A DNA stretch of 64,000 nucleotides, taken from the NCBI GenBank assembly GCA_017305455.1, contig JAFKKO010000119.1, positions 1 to 64,000 of the forward strand. The letters run 5' to 3'. Every line of letters starts with the position of its first letter. Positions within the stretch are counted from its first letter, which is position 1. Of the stretch, positions 40,886 through 50,372 are shown one piece after another. The position numbers and the translations under genes are program-made. The notes below the pieces were generated by a model. It was not told the DNA's origin and made no database searches. It worked only from the letters and a program-made list of their open reading frames with translations. The stretch comes from Hyphomicrobiales bacterium. GTDB lineage: Bacteria; Pseudomonadota; Alphaproteobacteria; Rhizobiales; Xanthobacteraceae.

Positions 40886-40910
40886 ATGCTGGCATATTAA
40901 GTGCAAGCAT
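40886..40910. promoter_or_regulatory. Inverted-repeat operator O1 for the MarR regulator
   Basis: 25-bp imperfect palindrome with half-sites ATGCTGGCAT (40886-40895) and GTGCAAGCAT (40901-40910, inverse ATGCTTGCAC). It lies 37 bp from the regulator start and 59 bp from the pump operon start, a natural place for autorepression and pump control. Confidence 0.6.
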
Positions 40911-40927
40911 ACTGACAGATATACTTT

Positions 40928-40948
40928 GTATCCTGCAAGTGCAGGCAT
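40928..40948. promoter_or_regulatory. Second MarR-type operator O2
   Basis: CCTGCAAGTGCAGG (40932-40945) is a palindrome, and AAGTGCAGGCAT (40937-40948) repeats the right half of O1 (AAGTGCAAGCAT) with one change, 38 bp further on. It is just upstream of the adaptor gene. Confidence 0.5.
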
Positions 40949-40968
40949 AAGGCGAAGAAAGTGACTTC

Positions 40969-42123
40969 ATGAGCGGCCGTGTTCCCGGATGGATCTATAT
41001 TTTGCTGGCGGTTCTGGTCGTTGGCGGCGGCTATTGGGCGTGGCGCGGCGGCGGCTCGCACACGCAGAAGGCGGCCAAGACGACTGTCGAGCCCGCCGTG
41101 CCGGTGACGATCGCGCCGGTCGAGAAAGCCGATGTCCCTGTCTATCTCTCCGGTCTCGGAACCGTGCAGGGCTTCAATACCGTTGTGGTCCGCACCCGCG
41201 TGGATGGGCAGATCGACAAGATCGCCTTCAAGGAGGGGCAGTTCGTCAAGGAAGGCGATCTGCTGGCCCAGATCGACCCGCGCGTCTTCCAGGCGGCGCT
41301 GGATCAGGCCATCGCCAAGAAGAACCAGGACGAGGCGGCGCTGGCCAACGCCAAGCTCGACCTGCAGCGCTCGACCAAGCTGGGCGATTTCGCAACCCGC
41401 CAGCAGGTGGACACGCAGACCTCTGCCGTCCGACAACTCACAGCCCAGATCGCCGCCGACGAGGCGGCGATCGTGAATGCGCAGACCCAGCTCGACTACG
41501 CCAGCATCCGCGCGCCGATCGCCGGCGTCACCGGGCTGCGGCAGGTCGATCAGGGCAATATCGTCAATGCGGCAACACAGACCGGCATTGTCACCATCGT
41601 GCAGATCGAACCGATCACGGTGATCTTCACTGCGCCCGAGCAGCAGCTTCCGAACATTGCCAAGGCGCTGGCGAGGGGTCCCGTGAAGGTGATCGCCTAT
41701 ACCTCGGACGGCAAGACGCTGTTGTCGGAAGGCTCGCTCGCGCTGATGAACAATCAGGTCGACTCCACCAGCGGAACCATCCGCCTGAAGGCGACGTTCG
41801 ATAACAAGGACCATGCGTTATGGCCCGGCCTGGCGGTGGCCACCCGCTTGTTGGTGAATACCGTCAAGGATGCGACGGTGGTTCCGGACACCGCCGTGCA
41901 GCATAGCAATGACGGACTTTTCGTCTACGCCGTGACCGAAGGCAACAAGGCGCAGGTACGCAAGGTCAAGGCCGGCTATTCCGGCGAAGGGCGCACCCTG
42001 ATCGAGAAGGGCTTGTCGCCCGGCGATCAGGTGGTCACTGCCGGACAATATCGTGTTCATGAAGGCTCGCTGCTTGCGACCAGAACGGCGAACTCGAATG
42101 CGTCACCGGTGAGGGTCGATTGA
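40969..42123 (+). CDS. RND efflux periplasmic adaptor (MdtA/MexE-like)
   Basis: 384-residue membrane fusion protein with an N-terminal anchor (WIYILLAVLVVGGGYWAWRG) and no lipobox. The lipoyl/barrel-sandwich parts are split by an alpha-hairpin (VRTRVDGQIDKIAFKEGQFV, AQIDPRVFQAALDQA, then YASIRAPIAGVTGLRQVDQG). A beta-barrel and membrane-proximal domain follow. It links the inner-membrane RND pump encoded next to an outer-membrane channel that is not encoded nearby. The start follows the MarR operator region, and the pump gene begins one base after its stop. Confidence 0.92.
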   Translation: MSGRVPGWIYILLAVLVVGGGYWAWRGGGSHTQKAAKTTVEPAVPVTIAPVEKADVPVYLSGLGTVQGFNTVVVRTRVDGQIDKIAFKEGQFVKEGDLLAQIDPRVFQAALDQAIAKKNQDEAALANAKLDLQRSTKLGDFATRQQVDTQTSAVRQLTAQIAADEAAIVNAQTQLDYASIRAPIAGVTGLRQVDQGNIVNAATQTGIVTIVQIEPITVIFTAPEQQLPNIAKALARGPVKVIAYTSDGKTLLSEGSLALMNNQVDSTSGTIRLKATFDNKDHALWPGLAVATRLLVNTVKDATVVPDTAVQHSNDGLFVYAVTEGNKAQVRKVKAGYSGEGRTLIEKGLSPGDQVVTAGQYRVHEGSLLATRTANSNASPVRVD

Positions 42124-42124
42124 A

Positions 42125-45100
42125 ATGAACTACAGCATTTCAGGGCCGTTCATCCGGTATCCCATCGCAACGTCATTGTTGATGGTGGGCGTGCTGTTTG
42201 TCGGCCTTGTCGCCTATCCGCTGTTGCCGGTGGCGCCGCTGCCGCAGGTCGATTTCCCAACCATTCAGGTATCCGCCAGCCTGCCGGGCGCGAGCCCCGA
42301 GACCATGGCGTCTTCGGTCGCGCAGCCGCTCGAGCGTCAGTTCGCGCAGATTCCCGGTGTCGCGCAGATGACATCGACGAGTTCGCTGGGCTCGGCCTCG
42401 ATCACGATCCAGTTCGACCTCAACCGCAATATCGACGGCGCGGCGAATGACGTGCAGGGCGCGATCAACGCCGCAGGCGGCACGCTGCCCAAGAATCTGC
42501 CCAATCCGCCGACCTATCGAAAGGTGAACCCGGCGGATTCGCCGATCATGATCATGTCGGCGACGTCCGACACCATGCCGCTCATTCAGGTCAACGACGC
42601 GATCGATGCCCAGCTCGCGCAGCAGATCAGCCAGATCAGCGGCGTCGCGCAGGTGTTGATCGGCGGCCAGCAGAAGCCCGCCATTCGTGTCCAGATCGAT
42701 CCGGCCAAGCTGGTGGCCAAGGGCCTCAGCCTCGAGGATGTGCGCGCGCAGATCGCGGTCACCACGGTCGACAGCCCCAAGGGCAACATCGACGGCAAGA
42801 CCCGCAGCTACACCATCTACGCCAACGACCAGTTGCCCCATTCGAAAGACTGGAACGACGTCATCATCGCCTATCGCAATGGCGGGCCGCTGCGCATTCG
42901 TGACATCGGTCAGGCCGTGGCGGGGCCCGAGGACATGAAGCAGGCGGCGTGGGCCAACGGTCAGCGCGGCGTCTTCCTCGTAATCTTCAAGCAGCCGGGC
43001 GCCAACGTCATCGAGACGGTGGAGCGGATCAAGGGGCAGTTGCCGAGGCTGGTCGCGGCGATCCCGCCCGCCATCAAGGTCTCGATCATGAGCGACCGCA
43101 CGCAGACCATTCGCGCCGCGGTGGAGGACGTGCAGTTCACGCTGCTGCTCACCATTGCCCTCGTGGTGATGGTGATCTTTATTTTCCTGCGCAGCTTCTG
43201 GGCGACCGTGATCCCCAGCGTCACCGTGCCACTGGCGCTGCTGGGGGCCTGCGCGCTGATGTGGATGGCCGGCTATACGCTGGACAACCTGTCTTTGATG
43301 GCGCTGACGATCTCGGTCGGGTTCGTCGTCGATGACGCCATCGTGATGCTGGAGAACATTTCCCGCTACGTCGAGAAAGGGGAAGACCCGTTCGAGGCGG
43401 CGATCAAGGGCGCCGCGGAAATCGGCTTCACCATCGTCTCGATCAGTATCTCGCTGGTCGCGGTGCTGATTCCGCTGCTTTTGATGGGCGGCATCATCGG
43501 ACGTCTGTTCCGTGAGTTCGCCGTGGTGCTGGCGATGGCGATCTTCGTGTCGCTGATCGTGTCCTTGACGCTGACGCCGATGATGGCCTCGCGCTTTCTC
43601 AAGGCGCATGAGCACGAGCAGAAGCACGGTCGTTTCTACCAGTTGAGCGAACGGTTTTTCGACGGGATGCTTCGCCTCTATGAGCGCGGGCTGGATGTCG
43701 TCCTGAAATGGCAGTTCACCACGCTGTGCGTGTTCTTCGCGACCGTTGTCCTTTCGGGCGTGCTGTTCGTCGCCATTCCCAAAGGCTTCTTTCCGCAGCA
43801 GGACACCGGCCTGATCACCGGCGCCTCGCAAGCCGCGCAAGATATTTCCTTTGCCGACATGATGCGGGTTCAGGAAGAGCTCGGCAAAGTGGTGCAGGCC
43901 GATCCGGATGTCGCCAGTATCGCGATGGCGATCGGCGGTGGCGGCAGCGCGCTGAACACCGGGCGCATGTACATCACCCTCAAGCCGCGCGATGAGCGCA
44001 CCGCGACGGCGCAGCAGATCATCGCGCGCCTGCGGCCCAAGCTCGACAAGGTGGAGGGCGGAAAGCTGTTCCTGCAGGCGGCGCAGGACGTTCGCATGGG
44101 CGGCCGCGCCACGCGCACCCAGTTCGAATACACGCTGCAGGATGCCAACCTCGACGAGCTGAACGCCTGGGCGCCGAAAATCCTGACCAAGATGGAGACC
44201 TTGCCGCAACTGCGCGACGTTGCGACCGACCAGCAGACGCAGGGCACCACGCTGACCCTGACCATCGATCGCGATACCGCGTCACGCTTCGGCATCCAGC
44301 CGCAACTGATCGACGACACGCTTTATGATGCGTTCGGCCAGCGGCAGGTGACGCAGTATTTCACCCAGCTCAACAGCTACAAGGTGATCATCGAGATCCT
44401 GCCGGAGATGCAGGGCGATCTCGACAGCCTGAACAAGATTTATATTAAGTCGCCGACCACCGGCGATCAGGTGCCGCTGTCAACGTTCGTGAAGTGGACG
44501 ACCGATCCGGTGCGTCCGCTGTCGATCAGCCATCAGGGACAATTCCCCTCGATCACCATCAGCTTCAACCTTGCGCAAGGCGTGGCGTTGGGGCAGGCGA
44601 CGGACGCAGTACAGAAGGCGATGGCGGAGCTCGGTGCGCCTCCGACATTGAACGGCAGCTTCCAGGGCACCGCGCAGGCGTTCCAGCAGTCGCTCGGTAC
44701 CGTGCCGCTTCTGATCGTGGCGGCGCTGGTGGTGGTCTATCTGGTGCTGGGCATTCTGTATGAGAGCTACATTCACCCGCTCACGATTCTTTCCACGTTG
44801 CCATCGGCCGGTGTCGGCGCGCTGGCGACGCTGATGCTGTTCGGCTTCGATTTCAGCCTGATCGCGCTGATCGGCATCATCCTGCTGATCGGCATCGTCA
44901 AGAAGAACGGCATCATGATGGTGGACTTCGCCATCGTGGCGGAGCGCGACGAGCATTTGTCGTCTGAGGAATCCATCCGCAAGGCGGCGCTGCTGCGCTT
45001 TCGTCCCATCATGATGACGACGATGGCGGCACTGCTCGGCGGCGTGCCGCTGATGCTGGGCACCGGTACCGGCTCGGAGATCCGTCAGCCGCTCGGCTAC

Positions 45101-45271
45101 GCGATGGTCGGCGGTCTGCTGGTCAGCCAGGCGTTGACGCTGTTCACCACGCCGGTGGTTTATCTCTATCTCGATCGCCTCTCGAATGCGTTGTCGGGCC
45201 TGGGTCGCAGCGAGCCGACCGACCGCGAGCCGCCCGGCGAATCCGGCGCGGTGTCGCAGGCGGCGGAATAG
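42125..45271 (+). CDS. RND multidrug efflux permease (HAE-1 family, MdtB/C-like)
   Basis: 1048-residue inner-membrane pump with the classic RND layout: a first helix (YPIATSLLMVGVLFVGLVAY), a large periplasmic loop, six helices, a second loop and a final bundle. Family segments include SVGFVVDDAIVMLENISRYV with the proton-relay Asp pair and GIVKKNGIMMVDFAI in the second half. The start PFIRYPIATSLL and the motif PLPQVDFPTIQVSASLPGAS place it with MdtBC/MuxBC-like pumps, but only one permease gene is present, so it probably forms a homotrimer. It is driven by proton influx and exports drugs or detergents to an outer-membrane channel encoded elsewhere. Confidence 0.93.
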   Translation: MNYSISGPFIRYPIATSLLMVGVLFVGLVAYPLLPVAPLPQVDFPTIQVSASLPGASPETMASSVAQPLERQFAQIPGVAQMTSTSSLGSASITIQFDLNRNIDGAANDVQGAINAAGGTLPKNLPNPPTYRKVNPADSPIMIMSATSDTMPLIQVNDAIDAQLAQQISQISGVAQVLIGGQQKPAIRVQIDPAKLVAKGLSLEDVRAQIAVTTVDSPKGNIDGKTRSYTIYANDQLPHSKDWNDVIIAYRNGGPLRIRDIGQAVAGPEDMKQAAWANGQRGVFLVIFKQPGANVIETVERIKGQLPRLVAAIPPAIKVSIMSDRTQTIRAAVEDVQFTLLLTIALVVMVIFIFLRSFWATVIPSVTVPLALLGACALMWMAGYTLDNLSLMALTISVGFVVDDAIVMLENISRYVEKGEDPFEAAIKGAAEIGFTIVSISISLVAVLIPLLLMGGIIGRLFREFAVVLAMAIFVSLIVSLTLTPMMASRFLKAHEHEQKHGRFYQLSERFFDGMLRLYERGLDVVLKWQFTTLCVFFATVVLSGVLFVAIPKGFFPQQDTGLITGASQAAQDISFADMMRVQEELGKVVQADPDVASIAMAIGGGGSALNTGRMYITLKPRDERTATAQQIIARLRPKLDKVEGGKLFLQAAQDVRMGGRATRTQFEYTLQDANLDELNAWAPKILTKMETLPQLRDVATDQQTQGTTLTLTIDRDTASRFGIQPQLIDDTLYDAFGQRQVTQYFTQLNSYKVIIEILPEMQGDLDSLNKIYIKSPTTGDQVPLSTFVKWTTDPVRPLSISHQGQFPSITISFNLAQGVALGQATDAVQKAMAELGAPPTLNGSFQGTAQAFQQSLGTVPLLIVAALVVVYLVLGILYESYIHPLTILSTLPSAGVGALATLMLFGFDFSLIALIGIILLIGIVKKNGIMMVDFAIVAERDEHLSSEESIRKAALLRFRPIMMTTMAALLGGVPLMLGTGTGSEIRQPLGYAMVGGLLVSQALTLFTTPVVYLYLDRLSNALSGLGRSEPTDREPPGESGAVSQAAE

Positions 45272-45295
45272 GGCAGAGTGCTCTCGGTCAAAGAA

Positions 45296-45316
45296 GCGCG
45301 GCGATTTACGCCGCGC
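45296..45316 (-). terminator. Hairpin at the convergent ends of the RND pump and ketosynthase genes
   Basis: 8-bp stem GCGCGGCG/CGCCGCGC with loop ATTTA; the ketosynthase stop codon lies in the loop. On the minus strand TTCTTTG follows, so it is likely the ketosynthase terminator. Confidence 0.55.
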
Positions 45317-46568
45317 GGAAAATCACGCTTGCGTTGACGCCGCCGAAACCGAAGCCGTTCGACAGCACGTGCTCGATCTTCATCGCACGCGCCGCGCCGC
45401 GCACGAGATCGACGCCATTTGCGTCTTCGTCCGGGTTGTCGAGATTGAGGGTCGCGGGCGCAATCTGATCGCGCAGCGCCAGCACCGAATAGATCGCCTC
45501 GATGCCGCCGGCTGCGCCGAGCAGATGCCCGATCGCGGATTTTGTCGAGGTGACCGCGACGCTGCCGCCGGTGCCGAACACGCTCTTGATGGCGGCAAGT
45601 TCGCCATGATCGCCGACCGGCGTCGACGTGGCGTGGGCATTGAGATGCTGGATATCGGCGGGGGCGAGGTTGGCCTGATGCAGCGCCTGTTCGATGGCGC
45701 GCCGGGCCCCGTCGCCGTCCTCGGGGCCGGACGTCATATGGTAGGCGTCGGCGCTGGTGCCATAGCCGACCAGTTCGGCGATGATGGGCGCGCCGCGCGC
45801 CAGCGCATGCTCGCGCTCCTCGAGCACCAGCAGGCCTGAGCCTTCACCCATCACGAAACCGTCACGGTCGCGGTCGAACGGCCGCGATGCGCGCTGCGGC
45901 GTGTCGTTAAAGCCGCTCGACAGCGCGCGGGCCGCGGCGAAGCCGCCAAGAGCGGTCCGCTCGATACAGGCTTCCGCGCCGCCGGCAATGGCGACATCGG
46001 CTTCGTTGGCGCGGATCAGGCGCGCGGCATCGCCGATCGCCTGAACGCCCGCGGCGCAGGCGGTGACCGGCGCGCCAAGCGGACCCTTGAAGCCGTGCTT
46101 GATGGACACCTGCCCTGCGGCGAGGTTGACCAGAAAGGAGGGGACGGTGAACGGCGACAATCGCCGCACGCCGCGCGAATCCGCGAGGCGGACGGATTCC
46201 GCGATGGCCGGAAAGCCGCCGATGCCGGAGCCGATCACGGTGGCGGTGCGCTCGCGCGCGCGCGTATCCTGAGGCTCCCAGCCGGCCTGCTTGACCGCTT
46301 CCTCGGCGGCGAGCAGCGCGAACAGGATGAAGCGGTCCATCTTTTTCTGGTCTTTGCGCGGAACCGCCCGATCCGGATCGAAGCCGGCCTCGGCATCCTC
46401 CGTCAGATCGGGAACGACGCCGGCGACCTTGGACGACAATTCGCCCACCACGTTGTCGGAGAGCTGACGCAGGCCGGATTTGCCGGCGATCAGGCGCGAC
46501 CAGTTGGTTTCCACGCCGCAACCCAGCGGCGACACCGCGCCCATCCCCGTCACCACAACCCGCCGCAT
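45306..46568 (-). CDS. Beta-ketoacyl-ACP synthase II (FabF family)
   Basis: 420-residue condensing enzyme. It begins RRVVVTGMGAVSPLGCGVET and carries catalytic Cys in VTACAAGVQA, His in NAHATSTPVGD and His in AIGHLLGAAGG, so it should be active. The close NGFGFGGVNASVIF is typical of FabF. FabF elongates acyl-ACP in fatty-acid synthesis. This copy is away from the acpXL cluster and from a fabD-fabG-acpP set, so it may be an accessory synthase. The MFS gene ends 41 bp upstream on the same strand. Confidence 0.88.
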   Translation of the reverse strand: MRRVVVTGMGAVSPLGCGVETNWSRLIAGKSGLRQLSDNVVGELSSKVAGVVPDLTEDAEAGFDPDRAVPRKDQKKMDRFILFALLAAEEAVKQAGWEPQDTRARERTATVIGSGIGGFPAIAESVRLADSRGVRRLSPFTVPSFLVNLAAGQVSIKHGFKGPLGAPVTACAAGVQAIGDAARLIRANEADVAIAGGAEACIERTALGGFAAARALSSGFNDTPQRASRPFDRDRDGFVMGEGSGLLVLEEREHALARGAPIIAELVGYGTSADAYHMTSGPEDGDGARRAIEQALHQANLAPADIQHLNAHATSTPVGDHGELAAIKSVFGTGGSVAVTSTKSAIGHLLGAAGGIEAIYSVLALRDQIAPATLNLDNPDEDANGVDLVRGAARAMKIEHVLSNGFGFGGVNASVIFRAA

Positions 46569-46609
46569 ATTGTACCGCCTGTCAGAAAATCCGAATTCTG
46601 CAGGCAGAC

Positions 46610-47893
46610 CTAAGCTACTGCGAGCTTTTTGTCACGGCTGATCGATAGCGCGATGAGGGCGGCGACAAGACAGAGTGCGCCTGCGGCAAAGAAGGCCGGC
46701 AGATAGCTGAGCAGATAGGTCCGCGACATGCCGGCAGCGAGAGCAATGGAGGCGGCCCCCAATTGGTGTCCGGTGAAAATCCAGCCGAACATCAGGTTGG
46801 CGCGCTCGGGTCCGAATGTCGAGGCGCTGAGCCGCACGGTGGGCGGCACCGTGGCAAACCAGTCCAGACCGTAGAACATCGCAAACAGCGACAGGCCATA
46901 GAAGCTGAAATCGGAAAACGGCAGGAACAGCAACGACAGGCCGCGCAGCCCGTAGTACCAGAACAGCAGCCAGCGATTGTCATAACGGTCGGACAGCCAG
47001 CCGGAGAGGATGGTGCCGACGAAGTCGAAAATCCCCATCGCGGCGAGCAAAGTGGCCGCTCCGGTGGCGGGCAGGTTGAAGTCGCCGCAGAATGAGATGA
47101 AATGGGTCTGGATCAGACCGTTGGTGCTGGCGCCGCAGATGTAGAAGGTGGCGAACAGGATCCAGAAGGTGCGGGATGCGGAGGCTTCCTTGAGAGCGCC
47201 GAGAGCGGACGCCATGATCGGTCCATGTGCAGGCGGCACCGGCGCGAGCGGCTGCGAGCCATCGTCGCCGAAGGGCCGAAGCCCGAGATCGGAGGGACGA
47301 TTCCGCATCAGCAGCAGCACGGCGATCGCCGTGATCAGCATCATGGAACAGAGCAGCAGCATGGCCGCGCGCCAGCCATAATACTCGGTGAGCGAGGCCA
47401 TCAGGGGCAGAAACACCAACTGCCCGGTGGCGGAGGAGGCCGTCAGAATGCCGACGACGAGGCCGCGCCGTGCGCTGAACCAGCGCGTGGCGACGGTTGC
47501 GCCGAGCACCAGCGCTGTCATGCCGGTGCCAAAACCGACGATGAATCCCCACAGCACGACCAGTTGCCAGACTTGTGTCATGAAAAGCGAGGTCAGCATG
47601 CCGGCGAGAATCAACGACAACGCGCTGACGACAACACTGCGCAGCCCGTAGCGATTCATCAGGGCGGCGGCGAATGGCGCGACCAGCCCGAACAGCAGCA
47701 GGCGGATCGACAGCGCTGTCGAAATCTGGGCGTTGCTCCAGCCGAATTCTTTCTCCAACGGCACGATGAAAACGCCGGGCGCGCTGATCGACGCCGCGCT
47801 GACGAGCACCGTCAAAAAGGTTACGGCCACCATCACCCAGCCGTAGTGGATGTTTCTGCGGCCGAGGACGGCCGAAAGCCAATTGGAGATCAT
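46610..47893 (-). CDS. MFS transporter (monocarboxylate/oxalate-formate antiporter-like)
   Basis: 427-residue major facilitator from ATG 47893, which has GGAA upstream; the frame continues 57 bp further without family likeness. It has twelve hydrophobic segments, with HYGWVMVAVTFLTVLVSAA at the start and SAPGVFIVPLEKEFGWSNAQ, the typical opening of the MCT/OFA branch. The inter-domain loop holds MRNRPSDLGLRPFGDDGSQP. It probably moves a carboxylate, but the substrate cannot be told. It is divergent from a TetR-type gene across 144 bp, so that regulator may control it. Confidence 0.87.
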   Translation of the reverse strand: MISNWLSAVLGRRNIHYGWVMVAVTFLTVLVSAASISAPGVFIVPLEKEFGWSNAQISTALSIRLLLFGLVAPFAAALMNRYGLRSVVVSALSLILAGMLTSLFMTQVWQLVVLWGFIVGFGTGMTALVLGATVATRWFSARRGLVVGILTASSATGQLVFLPLMASLTEYYGWRAAMLLLCSMMLITAIAVLLLMRNRPSDLGLRPFGDDGSQPLAPVPPAHGPIMASALGALKEASASRTFWILFATFYICGASTNGLIQTHFISFCGDFNLPATGAATLLAAMGIFDFVGTILSGWLSDRYDNRWLLFWYYGLRGLSLLFLPFSDFSFYGLSLFAMFYGLDWFATVPPTVRLSASTFGPERANLMFGWIFTGHQLGAASIALAAGMSRTYLLSYLPAFFAAGALCLVAALIALSISRDKKLAVA

Positions 47894-47940
47894 GCGTGTT
47901 CCAGTGAAAAACGGACCGGGTAAAATTGGATCCGTTATTG

Positions 47941-47961
47941 AATTATTCACATCATATAATT
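47941..47961. promoter_or_regulatory. AT-rich inverted repeat between MFS and TetR genes
   Basis: AATTAT (47941-47946) and ATAATT (47956-47961) are inverted arms separated by 9 bp, in the gap shared by divergent genes. It is a possible TetR operator; the match is short and AT-rich so chance is possible. Confidence 0.35.
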
Positions 47962-48037
47962 GATCCAGTGGAATGCAAAGCCTTTTCCGCAGATATCTAC
48001 CGAGCCGGCTTGTTCTGGCCGATAACGGTGTTATTGT

Positions 48038-48685
48038 ATGACAAACAATATCTTATCGGCAGCCATGCGATATTCCAAAGATCACAAATCCGAAACACGG
48101 GCGCGCATCGTGGAGAATGCAGCCATCCGTCTGCGCGAACTGGGTTCGGCCTGTATCGGCGTCGCCGACCTGATGAAGGATTCCGGGCTGACCCATGGCG
48201 GGTTCTATGCCCATTTCAAATCACGCGAGGCGCTGATCGAGGAGGCCTTCCTGCATGCGATGAGCAGCGTCGGCGAGCGCTGGAAAAAGCGTGCTGATGC
48301 GGCACAGGCCGGCGAGGAACTGGCTGCAATCGTCAACGGCTATCTAACCGTGCGTCATCGCGACGATATCGGCGGCGGATGCATGCTGCCCGCGCTCAGT
48401 CATGAGGTGGCGCGCGGCAGTGCAAAAACGCGCAAGGCATTCGTTGCGAAGCTTGAAGAGGCGATCGCGGTGGTCGCAGACGCGCAGTCCCATTCCATCG
48501 ATCGCGCCGCGCAAGCGCAGGCGGCCGCCACGATCGCGACCATGGTCGGCAGTCTGCTTCTGGCCCGCGCGGCCGGTAAGGGTGATCTGTCGTCCCTTAT
48601 TCTGGAGGCGGGACGCGATGCGGCACTTGCGAACAGCGCAGGTGCCAGGCCGGCGCGCAAGCGGAAGCCGGCCAGCGGCAATTGA
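48038..48685 (+). CDS. TetR family transcriptional regulator
   Basis: 215 residues. The helix-turn-helix lies at about residues 20-65 (RIVENAAIRLRELGSACIGV, ADLMKDSGLTHGGFYAHFKS, REALIEEAF), the typical TetR/AcrR pattern ending GGFYxHFxSKExL. The C-terminal domain contains GGGCMLPALSHEVARG, common in the YcdC/TetR_C_33-like group. The C-terminal tail is basic. A start at MRYSKDHK, 27 bp further in, is also possible. It is divergent from the MFS transporter and 171 bp upstream of the valine catabolism genes in the same direction, so either could be its target. Confidence 0.9.
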   Translation: MTNNILSAAMRYSKDHKSETRARIVENAAIRLRELGSACIGVADLMKDSGLTHGGFYAHFKSREALIEEAFLHAMSSVGERWKKRADAAQAGEELAAIVNGYLTVRHRDDIGGGCMLPALSHEVARGSAKTRKAFVAKLEEAIAVVADAQSHSIDRAAQAQAAATIATMVGSLLLARAAGKGDLSSLILEAGRDAALANSAGARPARKRKPASGN

Positions 48686-48758
48686 AAGCGCAGGCCTTCG
48701 CCGACGCCTACAACTTTCGTAGAAGGCTGGCGCGCTGTGCGGACGTGACACGAACAAT

Positions 48759-48774
48759 TGTGCGTATCTGCACA
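48759..48774. promoter_or_regulatory. Inverted repeat upstream of the valine catabolism operon
   Basis: TGTGC (48759-48763) and GCACA (48770-48774) form a perfect inverted repeat with a 6-bp spacer, 83 bp before the mmsA start. It could bind a regulator or overlap the promoter; no regulator is assigned. Confidence 0.35.
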
Positions 48775-48856
48775 TCGTTTGCGCGGGATTGGGCGTTTTC
48801 ATTCCGGGCCCGCGGTCGCATGATGCTGGAAACAGGCTCTTCGGGAGGATTTCCGC

Positions 48857-50350
48857 ATGCGTTCGATTGGACATTTTATCGGCGGCAAAGAGGTCAAGGG
48901 GACATCGGGGCGAACCGCAGATGTCTATCAGCCGATGACCGGCGACGTGCAGGCCAAGGTTGCACTCGCGTCGAAGGATGAAGTCCGCGCCGCCGTCGAG
49001 AACGCCAAGGCCGCGCAACCGGCCTGGGCCGCGACCAATCCGCAGCGTCGTGTTCGCGTGCTGATGAAGTTCCTCGAACTGGTCGCGCGCGACAACGAAG
49101 AGATGGCCGAACTGCTCGCGCGTGAGCATGGCAAGACCATTCCCGATGCGCGCGGCGATATCATGCGCGGCGTTGAAGTGGTGGAGTTCGCGCTCGGCAT
49201 TCCGCATCTGATGAAGGGCGAGTACACCGAAGGCGCGGGTCCCGGTATCGATCTGTACTCGATCCGTCAGCCGCTTGGAGTCGTGGCCGGCATCACACCG
49301 TTCAATTTCCCGGCGATGATCCCGATGTGGAAGTTCGCGCCGGCCATCGCCTGCGGCAACGCTTTCATCCTCAAGCCGTCGGAGCGCGATCCGGGCGTGC
49401 CGATGAAGCTGGCTGAGCTGATGCTCGAAGCAGGCCTGCCGCCCGGCATCCTCAACGTCGTCAACGGCGACAAGGAGGCGGTGGACGCCATTCTCGACGA
49501 TCGCGATATCTCGGCGGTCGGTTTCGTCGGTTCGTCGTCGATCGCGCAATACATCTATGAGCGTTCGGCTGCGACCGGCAAGCGCTGCCAGTGCTTCGGA
49601 GGCGCCAAGAACCATCTGATCGTGATGCCCGATGCCGACATGAATCAGGCTGTCGATGCGCTGATGGGCGCGGCCTATGGCGCCGCCGGCGAGCGTTGCA
49701 TGGCGGTGTCCGTCGCGGTGCCGGTCGGCAAGACCACCGCCGATCGCCTGATGGAAAAGCTGATCCCGCGGGTCGAAAGCCTGAAGATCGGTCCGTCCAC
49801 CGATCCGAACGCCGATTACGGTCCGCTGGTGACGAAGGAAGCGCTGCAGCGGGTCCGCAACTATGTCGATGTCGGCATCAAGGAAGGCGCGACGCTGGCG
49901 GTCGATGGCCGTGGTTTCAAGATGCAGGGCTATGAGAACGGCTTCTACATGGGCGGCTGTCTGTTCGACAACGTCACCAAGGACATGCGGATCTACAAGG
50001 AAGAGATCTTCGGTCCGGTGCTGTCGGTGGTGCGCGCCCATGATTTCGACGAGGCGCTGAGCCTGCCGTCCGACCACGAGTATGGCAACGGCGTTGCGAT
50101 CTTCACCCGCGACGGCGATTCCGCGCGCGAGTTCGCCGCCAAGGTCAATGTCGGCATGGTCGGCATCAACGTGCCGATCCCGGTGCCGGTGGCGTACTTC
50201 TCGTTCGGCGGCTGGAAGCGTTCCGGCTTCGGTGATCTCAATCAGTACGGCACCGACTCGGTGCGCTTCTACACCAAGGCCAAGACGGTAACCTCGCGTT
50301 GGCCGTCGGGCGTCAAGGAAGGAGCCAGCTTCACGATGCCGACGAGCTGA
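48857..50350 (+). CDS. mmsA: Methylmalonate-semialdehyde dehydrogenase (CoA-acylating) MmsA
   Basis: 497-residue aldehyde dehydrogenase of the CoA-acylating MMSDH class. The start is [14 protein letters not shown]. The NAD site is in the [14 protein letters not shown] stretch, and catalytic Cys281 lies in [13 protein letters not shown], where MMSDHs carry GxRCMA. The conserved [16 protein letters not shown] segment confirms the subgroup. It converts methylmalonate semialdehyde to propionyl-CoA, the last step of valine breakdown (also used for thymine and inositol). It leads the gene set acyl-CoA dehydrogenase, 3-hydroxyisobutyryl-CoA hydrolase and mmsB, all in the same direction with short gaps. 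Confidence 0.93.
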   Translation: MRSIGHFIGGKEVKGTSGRTADVYQPMTGDVQAKVALASKDEVRAAVENAKAAQPAWAATNPQRRVRVLMKFLELVARDNEEMAELLAREHGKTIPDARGDIMRGVEVVEFALGIPHLMKGEYTEGAGPGIDLYSIRQPLGVVAGITPFNFPAMIPMWKFAPAIACGNAFILKPSERDPGVPMKLAELMLEAGLPPGILNVVNGDKEAVDAILDDRDISAVGFVGSSSIAQYIYERSAATGKRCQCFGGAKNHLIVMPDADMNQAVDALMGAAYGAAGERCMAVSVAVPVGKTTADRLMEKLIPRVESLKIGPSTDPNADYGPLVTKEALQRVRNYVDVGIKEGATLAVDGRGFKMQGYENGFYMGGCLFDNVTKDMRIYKEEIFGPVLSVVRAHDFDEALSLPSDHEYGNGVAIFTRDGDSAREFAAKVNVGMVGINVPIPVPVAYFSFGGWKRSGFGDLNQYGTDSVRFYTKAKTVTSRWPSGVKEGASFTMPTS

Positions 50351-50372
50351 GGCCAACAACCGGCGGGCGCGC

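Noticed and set aside
42173-44209. Antisense open frame (678 codons) opposite the RND pump
   Set aside because: Shadow of the pump gene; composition dominated by Arg, His, Asp and Gly.
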